Below, piece after piece: positions 9,096 to 17,327 of a stretch of 48,466 nucleotides of DNA (within the stretch, counting starts at the first letter, position 1; each line of letters opens with the position of its first letter). The notes under the pieces are model-generated. The model ran no database searches and was not told where the DNA came from. It saw nothing but the letters and a program-made list of their open reading frames with translations. The translations under genes were made by a program, and so were the position numbers. Source of the DNA: Muribaculaceae bacterium (lineage in GTDB: Bacteria; Bacteroidota; Bacteroidia; Bacteroidales; Muribaculaceae); contig VSPM01000018.1 of the NCBI GenBank assembly GCA_009775365.1, positions 1 through 48,466 on the forward strand. Direction: 5' to 3'.

Positions 9096-9532
9096 AAAAA
9101 TTTATAATCTTGGCAATAGTCATAATTATCGGATGCTTCGACTCTTTCGGACAAGAAGGATTAAACGTGGCACAGTTTCTCGATGCCGACTACTCGGGGC
9201 AGAAGGGAGTGACTCAAGTGTCGATGACAGGAAAACAGCTTGAATGGTCAGGTCTTAAAAAATATAAAAGCCTGTCAGTGACCGACAATTCCTCGCTCGC
9301 CGACAAGATAAACAGAGCTGTGACAAAAGACGGAGCGAAAGCAGCATCAAAAAAAGTGTCTTATAAAGACGGACAATTATATGTGGGATTCTACTCATTG
9401 GGCGGAAAAGGCGAACACAGGCGATACCTGTTCTATCTTAACCGCCGCCCTGTGGGTGAGGAAAAAATCACATTGATTTTCCTTGAGGGCAATATGGATT
9501 CAAATTCCATCATGGAACTGATTAACAAATAA
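9092..9532 (+). CDS. Small secreted protein, DUF6108-like
   Basis: A 146-residue exported protein with a signal peptide (about 1-20, ending SFG before Q). The mature part resembles from memory the DUF6108 proteins of Bacteroides: EGLNVAQFLD near the N-terminus, SVTDNSSLADKINRAVTKDG in the middle, then GQLYVGFYSLGG, RRYLFYLNRR and ITLIFLEGN. Such proteins have no known activity. The start overlaps the anti-sigma gene (ATGA), so the two are likely translationally coupled. It could be an envelope sensor or an effector of the sigma pathway; that is inference only. Confidence 0.65.
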   Translation: MKKFIILAIVIIIGCFDSFGQEGLNVAQFLDADYSGQKGVTQVSMTGKQLEWSGLKKYKSLSVTDNSSLADKINRAVTKDGAKAASKKVSYKDGQLYVGFYSLGGKGEHRRYLFYLNRRPVGEEKITLIFLEGNMDSNSIMELINK

Positions 9533-9567
9533 ATTTCAACTACAATAAATAAAGAATAATTAAACAT

Positions 9568-10488
9568 ATGTGGAGTTTTTACAGACTATTTATCACAATG
9601 CTGACAATTATAGGCAGCGTTTTCTCCTGCATGTCGCAGGAACAGCCAGACACAATCCGGTGCCTGAGCAAAGTGAATGAAGTGCTCGTGGTGCGCGAAG
9701 GCGATGTAACCAAGGTTATCGCCAATGCGCTGGACGGCAACAACGAGACTATGTATTACTATTACAAGGTTGACGTCACCGAAAATGATTCCACCGACAA
9801 CTGTGGATTCTCCGACTCCTGGGCCATGGAAGTGCCGTTCTATAAGCCGGACAACAGGGAATGCGACTTTGATGCAAACAAAGGGGAAAAAACACACAAA
9901 ATAAGACGCGCCGTCGTAGGTTTTGACCATACCTACTGGGGCTGGCGATTTAATTATAACGACAAGGCACACATAAAAAACTGTTTTGAACTTGGATTCA
10001 GAGAATTGATTGGAGTGTCATGGCAAAAAGGCAAAAGGGGCCCCAGTTTCTCGACAGGCGTGGGATTTGGAATGTTTCGCTACCTCGCGCAAGACGGCTA
10101 CTGTTTCGGAATGGCCGGCGACAGGCTTGAAATGCTCCCGCTGCAAGAGGGCGCCATCATTGACCACTCATGGCTCGACATGTTTACGTTCCATGTGCCG
10201 GTGTTGCTGGAACTGCCTTTAGGGAAGGAAGGTTTGTTAACTATCGGAGGAGTGCTTAATTTCAACTCCTATGCCAGAGCGATGACTCAATTCAAAACAG
10301 GAAACAACAAATATAAAATTGACTCCAAAGGTCTTCAACAAAACTTGTTCACCGCCGACATCATGGCGTCTGTGACATGTTACGGAATTGGAATCTACGC
10401 CTCCTGGAGTCCGATGAAACTTTTTAACAAGCCATACGGCCCGGAACTGAAATCATGGTCAATCGGATTAGAATTTACCGCACATTAA
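9568..10488 (+). CDS. Exported barrel-like envelope protein, paralogue 1
   Basis: A 306-residue protein of unknown function. A hydrophobic signal segment (about 1-22) is followed by a region of about 100 residues with many Asp and Asn, then alternating beta-strand sequence such as GPSFSTGVGFGMFRYLAQ, LLTIGGVLNFNSYARAM and CYGIGIYASWSPMKLF, ending in an aromatic strand (WSIGLEF). This looks like a small outer-membrane beta-barrel. The next gene is a paralogue: both share QPDT/APDT after the signal peptide, VLNF-N-(S/T)-YA and SPMK near the end. It lies 35 bp downstream of the DUF6108-like gene in the same operon. Confidence 0.6.
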   Translation: MWSFYRLFITMLTIIGSVFSCMSQEQPDTIRCLSKVNEVLVVREGDVTKVIANALDGNNETMYYYYKVDVTENDSTDNCGFSDSWAMEVPFYKPDNRECDFDANKGEKTHKIRRAVVGFDHTYWGWRFNYNDKAHIKNCFELGFRELIGVSWQKGKRGPSFSTGVGFGMFRYLAQDGYCFGMAGDRLEMLPLQEGAIIDHSWLDMFTFHVPVLLELPLGKEGLLTIGGVLNFNSYARAMTQFKTGNNKYKIDSKGLQQNLFTADIMASVTCYGIGIYASWSPMKLFNKPYGPELKSWSIGLEFTAH

Positions 10489-10535
10489 TTTCGTAGTTTC
10501 CACATGATTAACGCAATTATCAATAAGAGAACATT

Positions 10536-11444
10536 ATGAACTATATGAATAAAATATTAGCAGTGATAACTGCGGCCATCCTCTCCTGCTCATCAATATT
10601 TGCCATGCAAGAGGCTCCGGACACTCTGCTTCATATCACCACTCCGTCAAACCTGTTGATAACAGAAAGTCCGGCCGGCATGAAAGTGACAGTGACCGAT
10701 TCAGTGTCAGGTGAATGTATCGACTCTGTATTGACAGAGTATTCCTCTTATGCCTCAATCAAAACTGACACCGACACCGGCAAAGGATATTTCAGAGAAA
10801 AACGTCCGGGGCATAACATACTTGAATTATGCGACAACTCATCCCCATGGGGAGTGTCGATGCTCGGTGTGTGTGTCGGCCTTACAAACCCACTGGGTCA
10901 AGGCTCGCCTGAAGGGCTTCAATGGTCAAAATCATTCGAGATAAGCTGGCTAAGCTGCATCAACGTGTATTATTCATTCGGAAGAAGCGACATATCGTTT
11001 GGCCTTGGATTTGACTGGAGAAATTATAAAGCCACAACGGCAGGAAGACGCCTTGTTGCCAACGACAATAAAGGAATAGAATGGGGCGAATATCCGGAAG
11101 GAGTAACCCCTAAATATTCTCGATTAAAAGTGTTTAGCCTTCAGGTCCCTGTGCTTTACCGTTGGTCAATACCCAAATCATCATTAAACCTAAGAATCGG
11201 GCCTGTCTTGAATTTCAACACTTATGCGTCGCTGCTCACAGTGTGGGATGACCCCGACGGACATAAGATGGAAGATTTCACGAAAGCCATTAGCCCGCGA
11301 AGATTCACAGTAGACTTCTTTGGGAGCCTGTCATTCAACAATATAGTAGGCTTATATGTGAGATACTCCCCTATGAAGGTTATGGATGCCTCCCCGTCTG
11401 TCAATTTCAATCCTCTCACAATTGGCGTGACAATCGGAATCTGA
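10536..11444 (+). CDS. Exported barrel-like envelope protein, paralogue 2
   Basis: A 302-residue relative of the preceding gene. It has a signal peptide (about 1-23, ending IFA), APDTLLHITTPSNLLI after the signal, and the shared barrel elements GPVLNFNTYASLLTVW and GLYVRYSPMKVMD, ending in LTIGVTIGI. The alternation of hydrophobic and polar residues suggests membrane-spanning strands. It is the last gene of the sigma operon, followed by the terminator at 11466-11505. An ATG three codons downstream (MNKILAV) is an equally good start. The tandem duplication suggests two related envelope structures under one sigma factor; function is not known. Confidence 0.6.
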   Translation: MNYMNKILAVITAAILSCSSIFAMQEAPDTLLHITTPSNLLITESPAGMKVTVTDSVSGECIDSVLTEYSSYASIKTDTDTGKGYFREKRPGHNILELCDNSSPWGVSMLGVCVGLTNPLGQGSPEGLQWSKSFEISWLSCINVYYSFGRSDISFGLGFDWRNYKATTAGRRLVANDNKGIEWGEYPEGVTPKYSRLKVFSLQVPVLYRWSIPKSSLNLRIGPVLNFNTYASLLTVWDDPDGHKMEDFTKAISPRRFTVDFFGSLSFNNIVGLYVRYSPMKVMDASPSVNFNPLTIGVTIGI

Positions 11445-11465
11445 CACAAAAGCAGTTATTTCATT

Positions 11466-11505
11466 GGCGCGGAATGCAGATAAAGACATTCCGCGCTATT
11501 TTTAT
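11466..11505 (+). terminator. Terminator of the sigma-factor operon
   Basis: A 10-bp perfect stem, GCGCGGAATG at 11467-11476 with CATTCCGCGC at 11487-11496, and a following TATTTTTAT run. It closes the 8119-11444 operon. Confidence 0.85.
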
Positions 11506-11581
11506 CGATTATATCGAATTGAAAAATACTTAAAAAATACTTAAAAAATGCCTGACGACGAATAAAATTTATATTGGAGAC

Positions 11582-11613
11582 ATTGGAGATTTATGGAATA
11601 ATGACTAAATTTG
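11582..11613 (+). promoter_or_regulatory. hut operon promoter
   Basis: TAAATTTG at 11606-11613 is an exact -7 box, and ATTG at 11582-11585 is a -33 box at 20-bp spacing. Transcription would start near 11620, about 24 nt before the hutU ATG. The -33 region includes ATTGGAGA, partly repeated 10 bp upstream (ATTGGAGACATTGGAGATTT), which might be a regulator site. Confidence 0.65.
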
Positions 11614-11643
11614 CAAAAACAATAATGATTTAACCTATTCTCC

Positions 11644-13641
11644 ATGGGACACAATAGAATACTTCTTTCGGCAGAATTGCCGGAATATCCAGAGTTTAAG
11701 GAAGGAATTCGCCGCGCTCCCGACCGCGGATTCACACTCACTGACTCAAAAACAATCACAGCCTTAAAAAATGCCCTCAGATATCTTCCTGAAGAACTTC
11801 ATGAGCAGATTGCTCCTGAATTCTTGGAAGAGCTTCGCACACGAGGCAGAATATATGCCTACCGCTGGCGCCCGGCAGGCGACCTCAAAGCCAAGCCGAT
11901 TGATGAATATAAAGGGAAATGCCTCGCAGGAAAAGCTTTCCAGGTTATGATCGACAACAATCTCTGCTTCGACATCGCCCTTTATCCCTACGAACTGGTC
12001 ACTTATGGCGAGACAGGCCAGGTTTGCCAGAACTGGCTCCAGTATCACCTTATTAAGAAATATCTCGAAGAGATGACCGACGAACAGACACTCGTTGTTG
12101 AATCCGGTCATCCACTCGGTCTTTTCCCCTCCAAGAAAGACTCGCCCCGCGTGATCATCACAAACGCAATGATGGTGGGCATGTTCGACAATCTCCACGA
12201 CTGGCATGAGGCAATGCAGATGGGCGTGGCAAACTACGGACAGATGACTGCAGGCGGATGGATGTATATCGGCCCCCAGGGAATCGTGCACGGAACATTC
12301 AACACCCTCCTCAACGCAGGACGAATGAAACTCGGCGTGCCCCAGGATGGCGACCTCGCCGGACATCTTTTCGTGTCGTCAGGACTTGGAGGCATGAGTG
12401 GAGCTCAGCCCAAGGCAGCAGAAATTGCCGGCGCGGCTGCAATCATTGCAGAAGTAGACCTTTCTCGCATTGAGACCCGCAAGAATCAGGGATGGGTTCA
12501 GGAAGTCACCGACTCAATTCCCGAGGCATTCCGCCTGGCAGAGGAGGCAATGAAATCGAAAAAACCTGTTTCCATCGCATATCACGGCAATGTGGTTGAC
12601 CTTCTTGAGTATGCTGTTGCCCACAACAAACCGATTGAACTTCTCAGCGACCAGACTTCCTGCCACGCTGTCTATGAAGGTGGCTATTGCCCCGCCGGTC
12701 TTTCATTCGAGGAGCGCACTCGCCTTCTCCATGAAGATCATGACGAATTCCGCAAAAAAGTTGACGAATCTCTCCGCCGCCATTTCGAGGCAATCAAAGC
12801 CCTCACCGCCCGCGGCACATATTTCTTCGACTATGGCAACTCGTTCATGAAAGCCATCTACGATGCCGGCGTGAAAGAGATTTCCCGCAACGGAATCGAC
12901 GAAAAAGATGGTTTCATATGGCCATCTTATGTGGAAGACATCATGGGCCCGATGCTGTTTGACTATGGATATGGCCCGTTCCGCTGGGTTTGCCTGAGCG
13001 GCAAGCACGAAGACCTCGTGAAGACCGACAAGGCAGCCATGGAATGCATCGACCCCAATCGCCGAGGACAAGACCGCGATAACTACAACTGGATTCGCGA
13101 TGCAGAGAAAAATGCTCTCGTTGTAGGCACAGAGGCTCGCATTCTCTATCAGGATGCCATGGGCAGACTCAAGATTGCACTGAAGTTCAACGAGATGGTC
13201 AGAAACGGCGAAGTAGGCCCCATAATGCTCGGCCGTGACCACCATGATGTGAGCGGCACAGACTCCCCGTTCCGTGAAACATCCAACATAAAAGACGGCT
13301 CCAACGTGATGGCCGACATGGCTGTCCAATGTTTCGCCGGCAACTGCGCCCGCGGCATGAGCCTCGTGGCTCTCCACAATGGAGGCGGCGTAGGCATTGG
13401 CAAGTCAATCAACGGCGGATTCGGAATGGTCTGCGACGGTTCTGAGCGTGTTGACGAAATTCTGCGCAATGCCATGCTTTGGGACGTGATGGGAGGCGTG
13501 GCACGCCGTTCTTGGGCTCGCAATGAGAATGCCATGTCTACCGTGAAAGAATGGAACGACACTCAGGCAGAAAACGGGTTTATGATTACCGAGCCGTTCC
13601 TTGCAAATGAGGAATATCTCTGCAACCTCATCAAGAAGTAA
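11644..13641 (+). CDS. hutU: Urocanate hydratase
   Basis: A 665-residue urocanase, which hydrates urocanate to 4-imidazolone-5-propionate in the second step of histidine degradation. It belongs to the longer form of the family, so about 100 residues more than the short Pseudomonas-type enzyme. Recognisable signatures are GGWMYIGPQGIVHGTFNT, the NAD-binding GLGGMSGAQPKAA (near residue 245), YGYGPFRWVCLSG, and GGGVGIGKSINGGFGMV towards the C-terminus. It is the first gene of an operon; hutI begins two bases after its stop. It acts in the cytoplasm with bound NAD. The reading frame is intact. Confidence 0.96.
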   Translation: MGHNRILLSAELPEYPEFKEGIRRAPDRGFTLTDSKTITALKNALRYLPEELHEQIAPEFLEELRTRGRIYAYRWRPAGDLKAKPIDEYKGKCLAGKAFQVMIDNNLCFDIALYPYELVTYGETGQVCQNWLQYHLIKKYLEEMTDEQTLVVESGHPLGLFPSKKDSPRVIITNAMMVGMFDNLHDWHEAMQMGVANYGQMTAGGWMYIGPQGIVHGTFNTLLNAGRMKLGVPQDGDLAGHLFVSSGLGGMSGAQPKAAEIAGAAAIIAEVDLSRIETRKNQGWVQEVTDSIPEAFRLAEEAMKSKKPVSIAYHGNVVDLLEYAVAHNKPIELLSDQTSCHAVYEGGYCPAGLSFEERTRLLHEDHDEFRKKVDESLRRHFEAIKALTARGTYFFDYGNSFMKAIYDAGVKEISRNGIDEKDGFIWPSYVEDIMGPMLFDYGYGPFRWVCLSGKHEDLVKTDKAAMECIDPNRRGQDRDNYNWIRDAEKNALVVGTEARILYQDAMGRLKIALKFNEMVRNGEVGPIMLGRDHHDVSGTDSPFRETSNIKDGSNVMADMAVQCFAGNCARGMSLVALHNGGGVGIGKSINGGFGMVCDGSERVDEILRNAMLWDVMGGVARRSWARNENAMSTVKEWNDTQAENGFMITEPFLANEEYLCNLIKK

Positions 13642-13643
13642 TT

Positions 13644-14891
13644 ATGAAAAACCTCATAATCGAAAACGTAAAGATTGTCACCCCGCTCGGCTCTGAGTCG
13701 AGCAAGGGTGACAAAATGCGTGATATTTATGTCGAGCCGGAAGGATGCATTATCATCACCGGCGGCACAATCAGCTATGCCGGACCGATGAAAGGGAAAC
13801 CGGCTGTGCGCCCCGACGAACACTACGACACAATCGACGCCAAGGGGAATGTAGCCCTTCCCGGTTTTGTAGACTCTCACACTCACCTCATTTTCGGGGG
13901 CTTCCGTCCGGATGAGTTTGAATGGAGGCTAAAAGGGGATTCATACATGTCGATCATGGAGCGTGGCGGCGGCATACAGTCAACTGTCAACGCCACTCGC
14001 GACACATCGAAAGAGGAACTCAAGAAAAAGGCTCAATGGTTTATCGACCGAATGAGCGAAATGGGCGTAACCACCGTAGAAGCTAAAAGCGGATACGGAC
14101 TCGACAGCGAGACTGAAATCAAGATGCTCGACGCAATTTCCGAACTTGCCGGAGAGCCTGATCAAAAAGTGGAGCTTATTGCCACATTCCTTGGGGCTCA
14201 TGCCGTTCCAAAAGAATACTCTGGAAGGACAGCGGAATACGTTGACCTCATTATCAATGAAATGCTCCCTAAAGTAAAAGGGAAGGCAAAATGTTGCGAT
14301 GTGTTCTGCGAGAAAAACGTTTTTGAAGTTGAAGACTCTCGACGACTCCTTGAGGCAGCCGCCGCAATGGGTTATTCTCTCAAGCTTCATGCCGATGAAA
14401 TTATAACTCTCGGCGGCGCAGAACTGAGCGCAGAGCTCGGCGCCCTGTCGGCTGATCATCTTCTTCATGTGAGCGACGAAGGTGTGCGCCGCATGGCTGA
14501 AGCAGGCGTGGTCGCAACGCTGCTGCCTCTAACTGCCTTTGCTTTGAAAGAGCCTTTTGCTCCGGCACGCAAGTTTATCGACGCCGGAGCGGCCGTGGCA
14601 TTGGCCACTGACCTCAACCCGGGAAGCTGTTTCTCCGGCTCAATACCCCTTACAATCGCGCTTGCCTGCATATATATGGGCATGAGCATTGAGGAAACAA
14701 TCACCGCGCTCACACTCAACGGCGCCGCAGCCCTCGGGATGGCCGACAAAATCGGTTCGCTCGAAGCGGGAAAAAGAGGCGACGTTGTGATTCTCGGATG
14801 CGACAATTATCATATCATCCCTTATTATGTGGGAATGAACTGTGTTCAAACCACAATTTACGACGGCAAAATCGTGGCGAGAAACAAATAG
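13644..14891 (+). CDS. hutI: Imidazolonepropionase
   Basis: A 415-residue amidohydrolase that opens the imidazolone ring to give N-formimino-L-glutamate, the third step of histidine degradation. The metal-binding motif DSHTHLIFGG (His79, His81) follows LPGFV. Later landmarks are SGYGLDSETEIKML, KLHADEI, the strand ATDLNPGS with the metal-ligand Asp, and the C-terminal return to a small beta-sandwich (GKRGDVVIL). Length matches the family. It is separated from hutU by 2 bp and from hutH by 19 bp, so the three are co-transcribed. Confidence 0.96.
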   Translation: MKNLIIENVKIVTPLGSESSKGDKMRDIYVEPEGCIIITGGTISYAGPMKGKPAVRPDEHYDTIDAKGNVALPGFVDSHTHLIFGGFRPDEFEWRLKGDSYMSIMERGGGIQSTVNATRDTSKEELKKKAQWFIDRMSEMGVTTVEAKSGYGLDSETEIKMLDAISELAGEPDQKVELIATFLGAHAVPKEYSGRTAEYVDLIINEMLPKVKGKAKCCDVFCEKNVFEVEDSRRLLEAAAAMGYSLKLHADEIITLGGAELSAELGALSADHLLHVSDEGVRRMAEAGVVATLLPLTAFALKEPFAPARKFIDAGAAVALATDLNPGSCFSGSIPLTIALACIYMGMSIEETITALTLNGAAALGMADKIGSLEAGKRGDVVILGCDNYHIIPYYVGMNCVQTTIYDGKIVARNK

Positions 14892-14910
14892 AAAACTATA
14901 AATCTATACA

Positions 14911-16413
14911 ATGGAAAAATTAGAAACTTATGCAATTGGCTCAAGTCTTCTGACTTATGACTTGATTGAACGCATACTCAAAGACGGCACAAAACTGACT
15001 CTTTCTGACGAAGCTCGCAAAAAGATTCAGCACTGCCGCGACTTTCTTGATAAAAAAACCGACGAAAACACCGTACCCATCTATGGCGTAACAACCGGAT
15101 TCGGTTCATTATGCAACAAACATATCTCTAAAGAAGAACTTTCCACACTTCAGGAAAATCTGGTGAAGAGCCATTCCTGCAGCGTCGGGACTCCTGTTGA
15201 CGAGACTGTCGTAAGACTGATGCTCCTTCTCAAAGCACACGCCCTTTCAATGGGTTTCAGCGGAGTGCAGGTGCAGACTGTTGAAAGAATCCTTGATTTC
15301 TACAATAACGATGTGCTCCCTGTGGTTTACGACAGAGGCTCTCTCGGTGCATCGGGCGACCTTGCGCCTCTTGCCAACCTTTTCCTCCCCTTGATCGGTG
15401 AAGGCGAAGTGATGCACAAAGGCCAGAGAGTGAAAGGAAGCGATATTCTTGACAGATTCGGATGGAAGCCAATCAAGCTTCAATCAAAAGAGGGATTGGC
15501 TCTTCTGAACGGAACTCAGTTCATGAGTTCAAACGGCATAAAAGCCCTTATCGACGGCTGGCATATGGTGAACTGCTTCGACCTATTCGGAGCCATGAGC
15601 CTTGAGGCCTTCGACGGCAGAATAGAGCCTTTCTGGGATTGCATTCAGCAGGTTCGTCCCCACAAAGGACAGATCGAAACCGGAAACGCATTTCGAAAGA
15701 TTCTTGAAGGCAGCGAGATTATCAAGAGAGAGAAAGCTCATGTGCAAGACCCCTACTCATTCCGCTGCATTCCGCAAGTGCACGGTGCTGTAAAGGATGC
15801 CATGCACCATGTCACTGAAGTGCTTCACACCGAGATTAACTCCGTTACTGACAACCCGACAGTGTTCCCCGACGAAGACCTCGTTGTGAGCGGCGGCAAC
15901 TTCCACGGCGAACCTATTGCCCTCGTGTTCGACTATATGGGCGTGGCACTTCACGAACTCGGCAACATCTCCGAGCGTCGCGTGGCTCAGCTTATTCTCG
16001 GGCTGCGTGGCCTTCCTGAATTCCTTGTTGCAAAACCGGGCCTTAACTCAGGCTTCATGATTCCGCAATATGCAGCCGCTTCTGTTGTGAGCCAGAACAA
16101 GATGTATGCATGGCCTGCTTCTTGCGACTCTATCGTAAGCTCCAATGGACAGGAAGACCTCGTATCTATGGGTGCCAATGCCGCCACCAAGCTCCATAAG
16201 ATAATCGACAACCTCAAGATTATCGCTTCAATCGAGTTCATGAACGCTGCTCAGGGAATAGATTTCCGTCGTCCGCTCAAATCATCCCCGATTATTGAGA
16301 ATGTGATGAAGGCTTATCGTGAGGAAGTAGCGTTTGTAGAAGATGACGTTGTAATGACTGACTACATCACCAAGACTCGTCAGTTCCTCGACAAGTTCGA
16401 CATCGAATTTTAA
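14911..16413 (+). CDS. hutH: Histidine ammonia-lyase
   Basis: A 500-residue histidase, which removes ammonia from histidine to make urocanate, the entry step of the pathway. The MIO prosthetic group would form from Ala147-Ser148-Gly149 in GSLGASGDLAPLANL. Other conserved blocks are YGVTTGFG near residue 60, QDPYSFRCIPQVHGA and DNPTVF. It is the last gene of hutU-hutI-hutH and is followed by the terminator at 16439-16480. Genes for glutamate formiminotransferase and formimino-THF cyclodeaminase, often placed within the Bacteroides hut operon, are absent from this cluster. Confidence 0.97.
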   Translation: MEKLETYAIGSSLLTYDLIERILKDGTKLTLSDEARKKIQHCRDFLDKKTDENTVPIYGVTTGFGSLCNKHISKEELSTLQENLVKSHSCSVGTPVDETVVRLMLLLKAHALSMGFSGVQVQTVERILDFYNNDVLPVVYDRGSLGASGDLAPLANLFLPLIGEGEVMHKGQRVKGSDILDRFGWKPIKLQSKEGLALLNGTQFMSSNGIKALIDGWHMVNCFDLFGAMSLEAFDGRIEPFWDCIQQVRPHKGQIETGNAFRKILEGSEIIKREKAHVQDPYSFRCIPQVHGAVKDAMHHVTEVLHTEINSVTDNPTVFPDEDLVVSGGNFHGEPIALVFDYMGVALHELGNISERRVAQLILGLRGLPEFLVAKPGLNSGFMIPQYAAASVVSQNKMYAWPASCDSIVSSNGQEDLVSMGANAATKLHKIIDNLKIIASIEFMNAAQGIDFRRPLKSSPIIENVMKAYREEVAFVEDDVVMTDYITKTRQFLDKFDIEF

Positions 16414-16438
16414 CAATCAGCATAGACAAATGCAATAT

Positions 16439-16480
16439 AATATCACGGCGAATCTTACAAGCAGATTCACCGTGATATTT
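16439..16480. terminator. Bidirectional terminator between hutH and the NlpC gene
   Basis: A 17-bp stem with one mismatch: AATATCACGG-C-GAATCT at 16439-16455 with the complementary arm at 16463-16479. T runs flank it on the plus side (ATATTTTATT). The genes on either side converge here, so it probably serves both. Confidence 0.8.
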
Positions 16481-16510
16481 TATTGCATCTAAAGGAACTA
16501 AAATGCAACC

Positions 16511-17047
16511 TCAATTGCGGTCTACCCTGCCATACATCATAAACGTGCGTTCATAATATGGAGCAGTAACTTCCGACACCACAACTCCTTTTTTCGTGGA
16601 AGCGTGAATAAATTTAACATCGTCAATCATGATTCCTACGTGCGACACTCTGTTCTTGTCTTTTCCGGTGGCAAAAAACACGAGGTCGCCTGCCCTCACG
16701 CTGCTTTTCTTAAGTTTCTTGCAAAATTCCGACTGTTCACGCGAATTGCGAGGCAGTTTTATCCCCGCAACTTTTTCATAAACACTCACGACGAACCCCG
16801 AACAATCGGTGCCTCTACCCTTTTCCGAACCGGCATACTTATATGGAGTGCCCATCCATGACATAGCCTCCTCCACGATGTCTTTCTCAATGCCGTGCAG
16901 TTTGCCGGTCCTGACAGTTTCAACCACTTGCGATTTTGCGTCGCCCGCATGTTTTTTAGAGGAATGGCAACCGCTTGTGACAACCATAAAAATGGCTACC
17001 ACAATAAAACCAAATAAGTTATGAGATTTAATTGACAATAATTTCAT
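16511..17047 (-). CDS. NlpC/P60 family lipoprotein (C40 peptidase)
   Basis: A 178-residue cell-wall peptidase of the NlpC/P60 family, which cuts the D-Glu to diaminopimelate bond of peptidoglycan stem peptides. Catalytic residues are Cys82 in TDCSGF, His136 in VSHVGI and His148 in FIHAS. The N-terminus is a lipoprotein signal with lipobox VTSGC (Cys27), so it is anchored in an envelope membrane, followed by a short Lys/Ser linker. It resembles E. coli Spr/MepS in size and organisation. It has its own promoter at 17104-17134. Confidence 0.93.
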   Translation of the reverse strand: MKLLSIKSHNLFGFIVVAIFMVVTSGCHSSKKHAGDAKSQVVETVRTGKLHGIEKDIVEEAMSWMGTPYKYAGSEKGRGTDCSGFVVSVYEKVAGIKLPRNSREQSEFCKKLKKSSVRAGDLVFFATGKDKNRVSHVGIMIDDVKFIHASTKKGVVVSEVTAPYYERTFMMYGRVDRN

Positions 17048-17103
17048 TGATGAAATTTACTCATTACCGACATTCGCAATAACGCGCATGTCAAACATGA
17101 CTG

Positions 17104-17134
17104 CAAATATAGCGCATTTTTCATATTTTTCAAT
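17104..17134 (-). promoter_or_regulatory. Promoter of the NlpC/P60 gene
   Basis: On the minus strand 17111-17104 is TATATTTG, an exact -7 box. ATTG at 17134-17131 stands 19 bp upstream as a possible -33 box. The leader would be about 50 nt. Confidence 0.55.
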
Positions 17135-17327
17135 CAAAATTTAAAAAATTTATACTTTGTAATTGCTTTGTATTAAATTAACTTAAAACACCCGGCAAGA
17201 ACGCCCCGGCAATGTAATATTGGAAACATTTTTGCATTGTAAATATGTGAACAATCGACGTGGCGGAGTTCCACACTGTCACATCATTCATAAGAATAAT
17301 ATAATGCAAACCTACATATTTAAAGAC

